Below, in pieces: positions 34,838 through 44,272 of a DNA stretch of 46,965 nt (its first letter is position 1; each line of letters opens with the position of its first letter). Origin of the DNA: Planctomycetaceae bacterium (GTDB taxonomy: Bacteria; Planctomycetota; Planctomycetia; Planctomycetales; Planctomycetaceae). The notes below the pieces were generated by a model. That model saw only the letters and a program-made list of their open reading frames with translations, had not been told where the DNA came from and did no database searches. The position numbers were made by a program, and so were the translations under genes. The stretch lies in the NCBI GenBank assembly GCA_029243145.1, contig JAQWSQ010000090.1, forward strand, positions 1 through 46,965. The letters run 5' to 3'.

Positions 34838-35212
34838 TTAGCTTTCATCGCTCCAGAACTCTTCCGTGTCGAAGAAGGAGTCGAGCGAAATCCACAACGC
34901 TCTGGCATACCGATAAAACAGAGTCGGGAAGAGAATGCAAAACCCGATTAGGTACGGCATCAATTCTTTGTTGGGGATGTCCTTCCCAAAGTGCAGAGTG
35001 ACATAGGCAACGGTTGTGCTCATTGCAGTGAGCCCGTAGTTGATGTAGATCGATCCCAGAAAATAGCCCGGCGCTCGTTCGTATTTCAGATCGCAACTCT
35101 CACAGCGTTCGTACATCCGAAAGAATGAGAGAAAGAGTTTTCCCGTTCCGCAACACGGGCAGCGAAGTCGAAAGGCTCGACCGAGAAGAGTTCCCAATGG
35201 TGGTTTTTGCAC
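34838..35212 (-). CDS. DUF983 membrane protein with zinc-ribbon cysteines
   Basis: 124 residues. Two Cys pairs near the N-terminus (RCPCCGTGK and CESCDLKYE) form a likely zinc ribbon, followed by two membrane helices (GYFLGSIYINYGLTAMSTTVAY and LMPYLIGFCILFPTLFYRYA). This is the DUF983 pattern; genes of this family are often found close to cytochrome oxidase genes. Here it is convergent with the oxidase cluster, nine bases away, and on the opposite strand. Function unknown. Confidence 0.9.
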   Translation of the reverse strand: MQKPPLGTLLGRAFRLRCPCCGTGKLFLSFFRMYERCESCDLKYERAPGYFLGSIYINYGLTAMSTTVAYVTLHFGKDIPNKELMPYLIGFCILFPTLFYRYARALWISLDSFFDTEEFWSDES

Positions 35213-35230
35213 GGCGGTCTCAGTCGATTC

Positions 35231-36049
35231 TCAGGAATGTAATTGAAGAGGGTCTGATTCTGTCTGGCTGCTGGTCACACTTAACCCCTGACAGTTCTGT
35301 TCGATCAGTCGAGCCAGAGTTTCTAAGGCAGGCCGTTCGGTGGCGTAATGTCCTGCGATCACAAGGCTGATCCCGGCAGATCGAGCTTCCAGGCAAGCAT
35401 GAAACCGAGCTTCTCCCGTGATGAGAACATCTGCTCCGAGTCGTCTCGCATCTCCCTGGAACTCCGCAGCTGATCCGCAAGCGATGCCCACTTTTGAAAC
35501 CAAGCGATTTCCCTCACCGACGAATTGCACACCGGCTCCGGTTGGCAGTTTCTGTCCGGCCAATGAAGCCAGATCGGAAAGTGTCATCTCGCGTGGCAAT
35601 GTTCCGATTCTCCCAGAGCCGAGACCTTTCAGACGGGGATATTTTGCGACCATATTATCTGTCACTGGACGAATGGGGGTGACGTCGACTAATTCGAAAA
35701 GCTCGGCCAATTGTGCGTTGATCCCAAGTTTCGCAGAATCGTACGCCGTGTGAGGACTATAAACGGCAATGTTCGCCTGGATCAGACGAATCAATAGTGC
35801 CCCTTCTTCGGAATCGAAAGTGATCTCCTGGCGTGGGCGGAAGATGATTGGATGGTGGGTGACAATCACATCAATGTGATTTTTGATGGCCTCTTCGGCG
35901 ACATCGGCGGTCAGTGTCAAACACGTCATGACACGTTCGATCTTGTCACCTGTTCGCCCCACAATCAACCCGACATTGTCCCACTCTTCAGCGAGTTCCA
36001 GTGGTGCCAGATTTGAGAGCGTTTCGAGAAAATTGGTAAATCGAGCCAT
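35231..36049 (-). CDS. Nif3-like dinuclear metal centre protein
   Basis: 272 residues from ATG 36049. The conserved metal ligands are visible: EEWDNVGLIVG near the N-terminus, DVIVTHHPIIF with the His pair, an AVYSPHTAYDSA loop, and the C-terminal VIAGHYATERPA. This matches the YbgI/NIF3 (DUF34) family, sometimes annotated as GTP cyclohydrolase type 2; the biochemical role is unsettled. The frame continues to 36103 but the extra residues do not match the family start. The gene is divergent from the isomerase at 36202. Confidence 0.9.
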   Translation of the reverse strand: MARFTNFLETLSNLAPLELAEEWDNVGLIVGRTGDKIERVMTCLTLTADVAEEAIKNHIDVIVTHHPIIFRPRQEITFDSEEGALLIRLIQANIAVYSPHTAYDSAKLGINAQLAELFELVDVTPIRPVTDNMVAKYPRLKGLGSGRIGTLPREMTLSDLASLAGQKLPTGAGVQFVGEGNRLVSKVGIACGSAAEFQGDARRLGADVLITGEARFHACLEARSAGISLVIAGHYATERPALETLARLIEQNCQGLSVTSSQTESDPLQLHS

Positions 36050-36201
36050 AACTGAGCGATCAATTTCAGTAAGTATTTTCCTTAGCTTACACGCCGGGGA
36101 CAAACCGCATCAAGTCTCAGAATGAATCGCACCCGGCGAATCGGAGAGTGCTTTCCCTCGGATGGCTGTTCACGGTTCGGTTCCCCCGATAAAATAGAGG
36201 T

Positions 36202-36990
36202 ATGAAATTTCAATATGCTCTTCCTACGCGATGTCTATCAACAAACTTGAAACAAGCATTGCTGGCAGCCGCGCGGTTGAAGGTCGCCGGTGTTCAACTT
36301 GATGTCCGACAGGAAGTCTCCCCGGATCAAATGGGGAACACGGCGATCCGCGATTTCAAAAATCGCCTTAATGAAATGAATCTCAAGGTCGCCTCGGGAG
36401 CCTTTCCCATGCGGCAAGCGATTTACGATCCTCAATGGATCGAGCAAAGACTGGAAGCCCTTCGAGCGGCGATGACTTTCTGTTATCAGTTGGGGACCGA
36501 TGTGTTGACCGTTCGGCCCGGTCGTCTGCCCGATCCTGAACAACGTCCTGCTGAGTGGCAAATCTTGTGCGAAGTTTTGAATGAATTGGCTCAATTTGGA
36601 AATCACTCTGGTGTGACTCTTTGTTTGAGTTTATCCATGGAGTTTCCAACACGAGTGAGGCAGCTCTTGCAAGCCGTCACGGAGGGGTCGTTAGGAATAA
36701 ACTTTGATCCTTTGAGTGTGATGGCGGCGGAAGGCGATTTAATGAATCTGTTTCGCGAGTTTCATGTCGATGTGAAACACGTTCGCGCACGTGACGGTAT
36801 TCGCAATATCGATGATGAAATTGAAGAGTCTCCATTGGGAATGGGGGGCGTCGATTGGCCGCAATTTCTGGCGTTACTACACGAAGCCGATTATCAAGGT
36901 TGGATCGTAATTGATCGAACCAGTGGTGAAGATCGAGCCGGCGATCTTTCAGTGGGACTCTCGTATCTCAGAGAGTTATCACCATTTTGA
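36202..36990 (+). CDS. Sugar phosphate isomerase/epimerase family (xylose isomerase-like TIM barrel)
   Basis: 262 residues. Barrel strands are visible as KVAGVQLDVR, LKVASGAFPM, DVLTVRPGRL, VTLCLSLSME, LGINFDPLS, VKHVRARDG and GWIVIDRT, with a GMGGVDWPQFLALLHEADYQG segment typical of the family. Usual metal-ligand Glu positions are partly replaced (LSMEF retains a Glu, and IDRTSG stands where many have a Glu), so activity may be altered. Substrate not determinable. AGAGG sits close to the ATG. Confidence 0.85.
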   Translation: MKFQYALPTRCLSTNLKQALLAAARLKVAGVQLDVRQEVSPDQMGNTAIRDFKNRLNEMNLKVASGAFPMRQAIYDPQWIEQRLEALRAAMTFCYQLGTDVLTVRPGRLPDPEQRPAEWQILCEVLNELAQFGNHSGVTLCLSLSMEFPTRVRQLLQAVTEGSLGINFDPLSVMAAEGDLMNLFREFHVDVKHVRARDGIRNIDDEIEESPLGMGGVDWPQFLALLHEADYQGWIVIDRTSGEDRAGDLSVGLSYLRELSPF

Positions 36991-37109
36991 CGAATCGGAC
37001 AAAATACTGTTTGACGGATTCGATCCTCAGCGAGACAATGAGACTCGCACGATTCACCAGTCGATTCTCCTCGCATTCAGAGACGATGACTGGTCGGAAA
37101 GGATCCATC

Positions 37110-38057
37110 ATGATTCGTTTATCATTGAGTGTTGCTGCCGTTTTGATCGTCAATTTGGTTCTGGGTGTTGTTCTGGAAGCTCAAGTTGTTGAGCCGCATT
37201 TCCACCACGCGATTGAAATTGAGTCGGCCCCCATCATCAATCGAATTCCACTCGAAACGCGACAAATACGTCGCATCGTCGAACAGCCTGATGGATCGCT
37301 ATTGATCACCGAATGGGAGACAGGATCATTGATTCGATTGTCACCCGAAGGACAACCAGAACGAATTGCGGTGGGGTTGAATCAACCCTCGGGTGTTGTC
37401 AGTTCTGGCTCTGGTGAAATATTTTTGACTCTCTATGGGGCGGGAATACCAAAGTCAGGCGCTTTAGTTCGACTCGATTCCATGGGAAATCTCGTCCCTC
37501 TGATCGACGAGCTGAACGGCCCGAGTGATCTCGTGATGTCACCTCAAGGAGATCTTGTGTTTTGTGAGTATTCGACGGGTAAAGTTTTCAAGCTCAACGC
37601 AGATGGTGAGCAAGAATTGTTGACGGATCGTGTCACCTCACCGACGGCTCTCGCTTATGATAATAGGGGGACTCTGTATATCGCTTCCCGGACTGAAGGA
37701 ACTGTCTATCAACTTTTGTTCGACGGAACGTTAGAGCGTATTCAGGTGGGCTTGCAACACCCTTCGGATTTGTTTGTTCATAGGAGTGGTTTGCTCATCA
37801 TTTTGAACTCTCAGACCGGACGCATCATGGCCTGGAATCCTGAAACCGGGAAGACTCAGAGTTATGCACGCGTTCCCGCAGAGACGACTTGTCTGGCGTT
37901 CGATGAGGACGATAACTTTGTGATCGGGCATTGGAATTACAATTTCTTGATGAGAATCACTCGCCATCTTTCTGTGCCTTGCCCACATTGCGAGGAGCGT
38001 ATTCCACTCAATCTGGTTCCTCCCGCGACCACAGGTTCTCCTGATACTTCTCTCTGA
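37110..38057 (+). CDS. Secreted NHL/SMP-30-like beta-propeller protein
   Basis: 315 residues from ATG 37110, supported by GGAAAGGA upstream. The signal peptide is residues 1-24 (LSVAAVLIVNLVLGVVLEA). The mature part has repeated blade segments (PDGSLLITEWETGSLIRL, PQGDLVFCEYSTGKVFKL, NRGTLYIASRTEGTVYQL), typical of a six-bladed propeller. A C-terminal tail has a lone CPHCEER motif, an odd single CxxC outside the propeller. The frame is open 41 codons further upstream without support. It is probably a periplasmic binding or lactonase-like protein; function unassigned. Confidence 0.8.
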   Translation: MIRLSLSVAAVLIVNLVLGVVLEAQVVEPHFHHAIEIESAPIINRIPLETRQIRRIVEQPDGSLLITEWETGSLIRLSPEGQPERIAVGLNQPSGVVSSGSGEIFLTLYGAGIPKSGALVRLDSMGNLVPLIDELNGPSDLVMSPQGDLVFCEYSTGKVFKLNADGEQELLTDRVTSPTALAYDNRGTLYIASRTEGTVYQLLFDGTLERIQVGLQHPSDLFVHRSGLLIILNSQTGRIMAWNPETGKTQSYARVPAETTCLAFDEDDNFVIGHWNYNFLMRITRHLSVPCPHCEERIPLNLVPPATTGSPDTSL

Positions 38058-38061
38058 ACAC

Positions 38062-38097
38062 GAAAAAACCGAGGCCACCGTGACAGATGACCTCGGT
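38062..38097 (-). terminator. Intrinsic terminator of the porin gene
   Basis: On the minus strand ACCGAGG (38097-38091) pairs with CCTCGGT (38074-38068) across a 16-base loop, followed directly by a T-run (A-run at 38063-38068 on the plus strand). It lies 31 bases past the porin stop. It also lies 11 bases past the convergent propeller gene and could serve both strands poorly on the plus side. Confidence 0.75.
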
Positions 38098-38128
38098 CAA
38101 TCGAGAAATAGACGCGTCTGATAATTGA

Positions 38129-39718
38129 TTAAAAGTCCAGGGCGTAGCGGGTACCGTAGATTGTGTAATCTCCATCGGTAAATCCCGCCACAGCTTCGTG
38201 TCCTGCAATCGAGCCGCGAATCGCGTTGAATTGGATTCGGGCATATGGAGAGAACCACCAATTCATTCCGTAGGTCATGCTGCGTCCCACTCCTCCCTGA
38301 ATGTTCCCATCGGTGAGATCCAGCATCGAGTATCGCACTGCGACTTGCCATGCCCCATATGTGGGATTGCAGTTCGAGAAGGGATCAAAGTTTTCCATGA
38401 TGCTCGGACGATCGATCGATCCGACCGAACGTTTGTAGTTCATATGGTCGCCCGTCAAGAAGTAGGACGCTTGAACGTAGTAACCATAGAAATCGGCATC
38501 AGGACCAGAGGCTTCACTACGATTGACGTGTGTAAACATGGCTTCAGCGGTCAAGTTGAGCGGACCGCGGTTATACATCAATTCGGTGGCGAGAGTATCC
38601 GCGTGTGTTTCTCCGGCAATTGGTCTTGTATCCAACCAGCGTGAACTCGACCGTGCTTCTGGACGTGTGCGAAAGCGTCCTTCATTGCCGTTCGTCGCTC
38701 CGTCACCAACATCTCCATCAGGAAATGCAATTTGTCCGACGAGAGCCCAGTGAAACCAGTTTGCCTTGTCATCGTAAATGCTACCACCAAGACGACCATT
38801 TACGCTGACCTGTAAGTCGTCACCAATCGCTGCTCCATCAGTGACAATATTTTCCATCTCATAGACACCGTACTGCCAGAACAACGATTGACTGTCATTT
38901 TCTCCCCAGACACCAATTCCCAAACGACGTGCGTCTTCGTTATGTGCTTCGACAACAAAAGGACGTTCTAGGAACACGTTGAAGCGACTGCTGTTCCAAT
39001 GATCGAGACCGATTGGTCGCTTTTGGTGTCCCACAATCAGTTTCTGGTTGTGAGGCAGATTGTCCCAACCGATATACACATCTTTGAATTCACTATTTTC
39101 CGCTTTGGCGAAATCGATCTGGAATCTCCAGAACATATTGGCAGGTGCATCACCTTTCAGTTCCAGTCGAACACGACGAAAACCAAGCCGGTCTTCGGGA
39201 TCTTGACCATAATTGTCCTCCATAGGATCGTCGTGCTCGAAATAACCGATGCCTTCATCGCTTTGTCCGAAGGACCAGTGGTCGACGTGAATTCGCCCAC
39301 CCAATGAGTAGGTCGGTTTTTTGAGTTTCTCTTCGAGATTGGCAACAATGGATTCGCTTTTCAGCGAGTAGAGTTCTGCTTCGATGGTTGCCAATCGATC
39401 GAGGATTGCGGAGGTGCTGATTTCTTCCGAATAAGCTTGCGGTGAGGGGACTTCGACGGAAGCGAATGTCGTTTCTGTGATGAATTCGGAAGAATTATTC
39501 GCAGAGGTTGGAAGAATTTCAGGTGTTCGTACAGTCGCATATCCACCCGTTGAAAAGATATCACTCCCGAGCGTTACAGGACAAGCCGTGCTCTTCTGAT
39601 GTTCGTCAGAAAACGGAGGGCGTTCGATGCTCTCAAAGGGGTTTTGAGCAAAAACTGAATAGCTGGTCACACCCACCAGTCCAGCCGCAACCAAATAGCG
39701 TAGTGAACTAAAGGTCAT
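38129..39718 (-). CDS. Porin of the phosphate-selective O/P family
   Basis: 529 residues. The signal peptide ends at VFAQ (about residue 25). A Ser/Thr-rich region follows, then a short coiled coil (SAILDRLATIEAELYSLKSE, about 103-122), as in many planctomycete porins. The beta-barrel part shows alternating strands and the family hallmarks GGRIHVDHW, FRRVRLELKG, MFWRFQIDFA, and the closing strands ending in Phe (YGTRYALDF). It forms an outer-membrane anion-type channel. AAGGA lies ahead of the ATG. A strong promoter-like site sits about 110 bases upstream. Confidence 0.9.
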   Translation of the reverse strand: MTFSSLRYLVAAGLVGVTSYSVFAQNPFESIERPPFSDEHQKSTACPVTLGSDIFSTGGYATVRTPEILPTSANNSSEFITETTFASVEVPSPQAYSEEISTSAILDRLATIEAELYSLKSESIVANLEEKLKKPTYSLGGRIHVDHWSFGQSDEGIGYFEHDDPMEDNYGQDPEDRLGFRRVRLELKGDAPANMFWRFQIDFAKAENSEFKDVYIGWDNLPHNQKLIVGHQKRPIGLDHWNSSRFNVFLERPFVVEAHNEDARRLGIGVWGENDSQSLFWQYGVYEMENIVTDGAAIGDDLQVSVNGRLGGSIYDDKANWFHWALVGQIAFPDGDVGDGATNGNEGRFRTRPEARSSSRWLDTRPIAGETHADTLATELMYNRGPLNLTAEAMFTHVNRSEASGPDADFYGYYVQASYFLTGDHMNYKRSVGSIDRPSIMENFDPFSNCNPTYGAWQVAVRYSMLDLTDGNIQGGVGRSMTYGMNWWFSPYARIQFNAIRGSIAGHEAVAGFTDGDYTIYGTRYALDF

Positions 39719-39826
39719 CGCAAATCCTTTTGGCAGACGTATCCTTCTTCCGTTAATGCAGACCCTCTTCCTTGTGGTCGACTCTACTCTGCTTATCGGC
39801 TGCGGTGTTCATCTCTAATTATTAAG

Positions 39827-39853
39827 ATTATATGTAGGGAAACGATCAGTCAA
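39827..39853 (-). promoter_or_regulatory. Sigma-70 promoter of the porin gene
   Basis: On the minus strand TTGACT (39853-39848, 5/6) and a perfect TATAAT (39832-39827) are separated by 15 bases, slightly short. A TTTGAC reading gives 16. Initiation near 39820 would leave a leader of about 100 bases. Nothing else is seen in 39719-40010. Confidence 0.55.
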
Positions 39854-40010
39854 AATATCATACTTCAGGTCCAATTATGCACGATCTGGGAACATGACCA
39901 GTTGAAAGGGATTTCATTCGTTTGCTCAAGAATCGGAAAAATCGTCCTGCAACTGTCGATCGGGTTATGATGAGAGTGACGAATTTCAGGGTGCGAGTTC
40001 TAAAACGCCT

Positions 40011-40667
40011 TTAGAACTCCTGTCCCTTCAGATGAAAGAAGCTATTGAGCGTAATCAGTTTCGTGCGTTGCCCATCATTTTTGAGAATGTTGACTCCCGT
40101 ATTCGCTTGAGCGATCTCTTTGGCGTACTTCATCTCGACACCCATGATGGGGGCCAGAAGTGCGCGGTTGACAACATTATGGGCCACGACGACAAATGCT
40201 TCGCCGCGATGTCTGTCTATCAGTTCGCTGATTTTGGGAGCCGCTCGATTGTGGACATCGTTGTAAGATTCTCCGTCCAGATAAGGATTTTCAGCGGGAT
40301 TTGCAACAAAACGTGCATGCTCTTCAGGATGACGTTCCATGATGGTTCCCCAATCGAGTCCTTCCCAGGCACCAACATCGGCCTCTTTGAGTTCGGCATG
40401 TTGCTCGACAGCAAGACTGTGGTGTTGGGCAATGGTTTCTGCCGTTTCGATCGAACGCTTCATGGTACTTGCATACACGGCGGCGAATGGGTACTGCGAA
40501 AGGAATTGACCAACCGCAGTGGCTTGCCGACGACCATTTGCTGACAGGTTCATGTCGATCCCATCTCCCTGCAGGATATACGGTCGTTGTTCGTTCGCGT
40601 CGGTGGCTCCGTGGCGAACCAAGATTAAATAGGTTGTGTTTACATCAGTGGGACGAAAATTAATCAT
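40011..40667 (-). CDS. Histidine phosphatase family protein (phosphoglycerate mutase-like)
   Basis: 218 residues. The phospho-accepting His is in LVRHGATDAN; the second catalytic His is in VVVAHNVVNRALL; ASTMKRSIETAE and ELKEADVGAWEGL are the usual conserved segments with the catalytic Glu. This is a cofactor-independent-type broad phosphatase; the substrate cannot be assigned. Its start overlaps the end of pdxA by eight bases, so the two are co-translated. Confidence 0.92.
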   Translation of the reverse strand: MINFRPTDVNTTYLILVRHGATDANEQRPYILQGDGIDMNLSANGRRQATAVGQFLSQYPFAAVYASTMKRSIETAETIAQHHSLAVEQHAELKEADVGAWEGLDWGTIMERHPEEHARFVANPAENPYLDGESYNDVHNRAAPKISELIDRHRGEAFVVVAHNVVNRALLAPIMGVEMKYAKEIAQANTGVNILKNDGQRTKLITLNSFFHLKGQEF

Positions 40668-41721
40668 CGTTCGTATCGCTTCCTGGGTGTGAACATGACG
40701 AATGAGAAATTAAACGACACGCCATCTCGAGTGCGCTGCGCATCCCGGTGGCATCGGCACGCCCTTGCCAGGCAATGTCGTAGGCGGTTCCATGACTAGG
40801 ACTTGTTCGGACAATTGGCAATCCGAGAGTGATATTGACGGCTTGATCGTATCCCAAAAGTTTCAAGGCAATATGTCCTTGATCGTGATACATGGCGACG
40901 ACGCCATCGTATTTCCCTGCGGCTGCGAGACGCATCAGCGCGTCGGCAGGAATGGGTCCGTGGACATTGGCACCCGCCGTTTGAGAAGCCAGCACCGCTG
41001 GAATGATTTTATTTTGTTCTTCATCACCGAACAGACCTGCTTCACCGGCATGAGGATTGAGTGCGGCAACTCCGATTTTAGGATTCGGATGACCGACTCG
41101 TTTCAAGAAGCCATCCATCAGGCCGATTTTTTCTTGAATAGAATTTGAGGTGATCAGGTCGGGAACACTTTTGATCGAAGTGTGGAGAGTGACGTGGGCG
41201 ACGCCCAACCCATATTCTCCCTGAACCAGATTGCCGGGGGGTAAATAAAGCATCATCGAAAAATCGGCCACACCGCAGCGTTCGGCCAGAATTTCAGTGT
41301 GGCCAGGATAATCAATTCCTGCGGCATGCAGGGCGGCTTTGTTGAGAGGTGCCGTGACGATTCCATCAATGTGTCCCGTTTGAGCAGCATCAATCGCGGC
41401 GACAAGATAGTCGTGTGCCGCCTGACCGGCTCGGGGATCGATGTTTCCCGGTAAGACTTCGATGGCTTCATCGGGACCACATGAAAAACAGAGAAGACTT
41501 GCTGTCGTGTCTGATATCTGATCCAGCGAAGTGATTGTTGTGATGGGTCGTGTATCGCCTTGAGAGGCGAGAGCGCGTTGGAGAATTTGGGGATGACCAA
41601 AAACCACTGGTCGGCATTGTTCGTGAGTTATCGCGTCACAGATTAACTCGGCAATGAGTTCTGGCCCGATGCCAGCTACATCTCCCATGGTCAATCCAAT
41701 CGGCGACCGAGAATCAGTCAT
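40660..41721 (-). CDS. pdxA: 4-hydroxythreonine-4-phosphate dehydrogenase
   Basis: 353 residues from ATG 41721. It oxidises 4-phosphohydroxy-L-threonine in vitamin B6 synthesis. Motifs: GLTMGDVAGIGPELIAE at the N-terminus, PLNKAALHAAGIDYPGHTE with a metal His, ALNPHAGEAGLFGDEE with the second, and MYHDQGHIALKLLG with the third. Canonical length about 330-350. The start overlaps the rfbC stop by eight bases. Confidence 0.96.
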   Translation of the reverse strand: MTDSRSPIGLTMGDVAGIGPELIAELICDAITHEQCRPVVFGHPQILQRALASQGDTRPITTITSLDQISDTTASLLCFSCGPDEAIEVLPGNIDPRAGQAAHDYLVAAIDAAQTGHIDGIVTAPLNKAALHAAGIDYPGHTEILAERCGVADFSMMLYLPPGNLVQGEYGLGVAHVTLHTSIKSVPDLITSNSIQEKIGLMDGFLKRVGHPNPKIGVAALNPHAGEAGLFGDEEQNKIIPAVLASQTAGANVHGPIPADALMRLAAAGKYDGVVAMYHDQGHIALKLLGYDQAVNITLGLPIVRTSPSHGTAYDIAWQGRADATGMRSALEMACRLISHSSCSHPGSDTNDD

Positions 41722-42262
41722 TCTCAAATACCTCGGCATGAGAGAGAGTGAGTCCCTTCCGGTCTTTCTCGGTGAGGATCGGGTCGCCTTCCCCAGGCCA
41801 GTTGATGTTCAAATCGGGATCGTTCCAAGAGACGGTTCGTTCTGCTGACGGAAGATAAAAATTTGTGCATTTGTAAAGGACATCTGCGGTTTCGCTGAGC
41901 ACTTGGAATCCATGAGCGAAGCCGGCAGGTATCCATAACTGTCGGGCGGACTCGCCATCAAGATGCATACCAACCCATTGGCCGAAAGTTGGCGAAGATC
42001 GTCGTAAATCCACGCCGACATCAAAGATTTCTCCTGAGAGCACTTGCACCAATTTCCCTTGAGGTTGCTCCAATTGATAATGGAGTCCTCTCAATGTTCC
42101 CTGTACCGATCGAGAGACATTATCTTGCACAAAATCGGTGTCAATTCCGTGCTCCGAATATCGATCTTTATTCCAGATCTCCTGGAATCGTCCGCGGTCA
42201 TCACCGTAAACATTAGGTTGGATGAGCAGAATATCGGGAATATTTGTGGGCGTGAACTGCAT
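41714..42262 (-). CDS. rfbC: dTDP-4-dehydrorhamnose 3,5-epimerase
   Basis: 182 residues from ATG 42262. It makes dTDP-4-dehydro-L-rhamnose for surface polysaccharide. The cupin-fold motifs are seen: DDRGRFQEIW, RSVQGTLRGLHYQ with the catalytic His, KLVQVLSGEIFDVGVDLR, and WIPAGFAHGF with the second His. Tyr of YKCTNFY fits the acid/base position. The other rfb genes are not nearby. It overlaps pdxA. Confidence 0.95.
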   Translation of the reverse strand: MQFTPTNIPDILLIQPNVYGDDRGRFQEIWNKDRYSEHGIDTDFVQDNVSRSVQGTLRGLHYQLEQPQGKLVQVLSGEIFDVGVDLRRSSPTFGQWVGMHLDGESARQLWIPAGFAHGFQVLSETADVLYKCTNFYLPSAERTVSWNDPDLNINWPGEGDPILTEKDRKGLTLSHAEVFEND

Positions 42263-42321
42263 GATGATTACGCTGGCTGAATTGTTGAGAGTCAATAATC
42301 TTCTCAGACTAACGATGGTCA

Positions 42322-42341
42322 CCGGGGGACGGCAACCCCGG
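42322..42341 (-). other. GC hairpin downstream of the GDPD gene
   Basis: CCGGGG (42322-42327) pairs with CCCCGG (42336-42341) across an 8-base loop. It lies between the GDPD stop and the rfbC start. No T-run follows on the minus strand, so it may be a transcript 3' stabiliser or a rho-independent-like pause. Confidence 0.35.
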
Positions 42342-42414
42342 CCAGGAGGTTCACAGTTCCCGGAAATGATGTTTAGACGGAATCGATTATTCCATGCACT
42401 CGATGAAAGTTGAT

Positions 42415-43317
42415 TTATTCACGAGTCGCTTTGAGTAATTTTGGGCGATCTGTTGTGATTCCCGAAACTCCAGCGACTTTCAGACGAGCGGCCTCTTCCG
42501 GGGAATTGACGGTCCAAACATAGACCGGTAACCCGACTTTCTTCAACCTGGCAACATAATCGGCGTTGATGATGTCAATCGCGCCTCCCAGATCGAGGCC
42601 ATCTGCCCCGATGTCATTAGAGGTTTTGATGAGACTTTTGGGAGATGGTTTCACCTTGCGTGTGGCTTGATTGCGTTTGAGAGAGACCAGCCAGTATCGT
42701 TCAATTTGGGGTAGTTGCGTTGCCGCGCTCTCGATCACTTCTTTCGAGAAACAGATAATACACGTCTGGCGATCATCAAGATTGGCCGACTTCAAAACCG
42801 ATTTGAGATGAGGCAGAATTTCCGCTCCACATTTGATCTCGATAAATAATCGCTTCTTCTGTGGGACCGTTTTTAAGATCTCCGAAAGCAGTGGGATTGG
42901 TTCACCCGCAAATTTTTTGTCCTTCCAACGACCCACTTCGTGCTTCTGGAGTTCCTGATAGGTCATGGCGGCAATTGGCTTATTGGGACCGCCGTAACGC
43001 TTCAGAGTTTTATCATGGACAGCCACGATGCGTTCGTCGGCCGATAAATAGATATCGACTTCAACCGCATCCGCATTTTGAGTCCAAGCAAGATTGACGG
43101 CAGCGAGTGTGTTTTCGGGAGCATCGTGAGACGCTCCTCGATGAGCGATGATCTCAACCGATTGGTTGACTGATGTTGTTGAAACATCCTCCGATTCCGA
43201 AGATTGAGCCACACTAAAACTATGCTGACAGCCGATGAGCATTAGGCCGATGAGTATCAGTAAACTCTGCTTTAAGTTGAGTTTTGAGTTGAGATGCCGG
43301 AATGCTTGACCGATCAT
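42415..43317 (-). CDS. Glycerophosphodiester phosphodiesterase lipoprotein
   Basis: 300 residues. A lipoprotein signal ends at LMLIGC (Cys30). The GDPD TIM-barrel follows: EIIAHRGASHDAPENTLAA with catalytic His and Glu, DAVEVDIYLSADERIVAVHD with metal-binding Glu/Asp and the second His, and KKRLFIEIKCG. It releases sn-glycerol 3-phosphate and an alcohol outside the inner membrane. Its start overlaps the stop of the DJ-1/PfpI gene in ATGA. Confidence 0.93.
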   Translation of the reverse strand: MIGQAFRHLNSKLNLKQSLLILIGLMLIGCQHSFSVAQSSESEDVSTTSVNQSVEIIAHRGASHDAPENTLAAVNLAWTQNADAVEVDIYLSADERIVAVHDKTLKRYGGPNKPIAAMTYQELQKHEVGRWKDKKFAGEPIPLLSEILKTVPQKKRLFIEIKCGAEILPHLKSVLKSANLDDRQTCIICFSKEVIESAATQLPQIERYWLVSLKRNQATRKVKPSPKSLIKTSNDIGADGLDLGGAIDIINADYVARLKKVGLPVYVWTVNSPEEAARLKVAGVSGITTDRPKLLKATRE

Positions 43318-43856
43318 GCGTTCACTCCCGTCAGAACATTCAAGATTTCACGACAGAACGCAGGCAGATCGCTGGGTCTTCGGCTGGTGACATGATGACC
43401 GTCACGCACGACTTCTGCATCAATCCATTCGGCTCCTGCGTTGATCAGGTCATCCTTGATGCCGGGCGAGCCTGTTGTTTTAACACCTCGGTAGATATTT
43501 GCAGAAATTGGCATCCACCCGCCATGACAGATGGCTGCGATCAATTTCTGATCCGCTTCAAACTCTTTGAGTAACTGAAGCACTTTCGGGTCGCGACGAA
43601 GCTTATCGGGCATCCAACCACCGGCACAAACCACGCCATCGAAGTCTGTCGATGCCATGTCGGCAATCGCGGCATCGGTTTGGCAGGGGTAGCCGTGTTT
43701 TCCGGGGTAAGTTTTTCCCGCTTCCAGGCCCGCCAGAGTAACATGAACTCCTGCTTCCTCAAGACGCAGTTTTGGATACCAGAGTTCAAGATCTTCATAT
43801 GCTTCACCGGCAAAAATCAGTATTTTCTGTTCGGTCAGCGGTTTTATGGTCGACAT
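43314..43856 (-). CDS. DJ-1/PfpI family protein
   Basis: 180 residues from ATG 43856, chosen for AGGAA upstream and the family N-terminus (KILIFAGEAYEDLELWYP). The nucleophile Cys lies in AAICHGGWM, and the nearby Glu is in GEAYEDLE, as in PfpI/YhbO deglycase or protease-like proteins. Canonical length 165-190. The frame is open to 43991 but the added residues look unrelated. It is coupled to the GDPD gene. Confidence 0.93.
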   Translation of the reverse strand: MSTIKPLTEQKILIFAGEAYEDLELWYPKLRLEEAGVHVTLAGLEAGKTYPGKHGYPCQTDAAIADMASTDFDGVVCAGGWMPDKLRRDPKVLQLLKEFEADQKLIAAICHGGWMPISANIYRGVKTTGSPGIKDDLINAGAEWIDAEVVRDGHHVTSRRPSDLPAFCREILNVLTGVNA

Positions 43857-44050
43857 GGGGATTCCTGTTTGAGCGATGCAAGTAGCCGATCCACAGGATA
43901 TCATGCTGTTTGTCGATCTGACAGGAAGGAGTTTGGTGCCAGACGATTTTCGGGGAATGGCCATTCGTTGACGGTCGGAATCAGCAGACATACACTGTGG
44001 AGAGAAAAGAACTTTCAGAGGTATTCTCCGACGGAGCTGGTTTTTTAATC

Positions 44051-44269
44051 ATGAATTCGACTTCTCACATCGAAATCCAGGTGAACGGTGAAGAGCGGCA
44101 ATGTCCCGCTTCATCGACGATCGCCGACTTGCTAAATTCGTTGGAAATGAAACCAAAATTTGTGGCTGTTGAACAAAATGAACAACTGGTTCCACGAGCC
44201 AAGCACGCTGAAAGCCCACTGAACACGGGTGACCGGATTGAAATCGTGACCCTTGTAGGAGGGGGTTGA
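44051..44269 (+). CDS. thiS: Sulfur carrier protein ThiS
   Basis: 72 residues from ATG 44051. A ubiquitin-like fold: IEIQVNGEERQCPASSTIADLL at the start, FVAVEQNEQLVPR in the middle, and the C-terminal IVTLVGGG whose final Gly-Gly is thiocarboxylated to carry sulfur for the thiazole ring of thiamine. It is followed three bases later by thiG, its partner. The frame begins at 43997 but the extension has no family match. Confidence 0.93.
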   Translation: MNSTSHIEIQVNGEERQCPASSTIADLLNSLEMKPKFVAVEQNEQLVPRAKHAESPLNTGDRIEIVTLVGGG

Positions 44270-44272
44270 ACT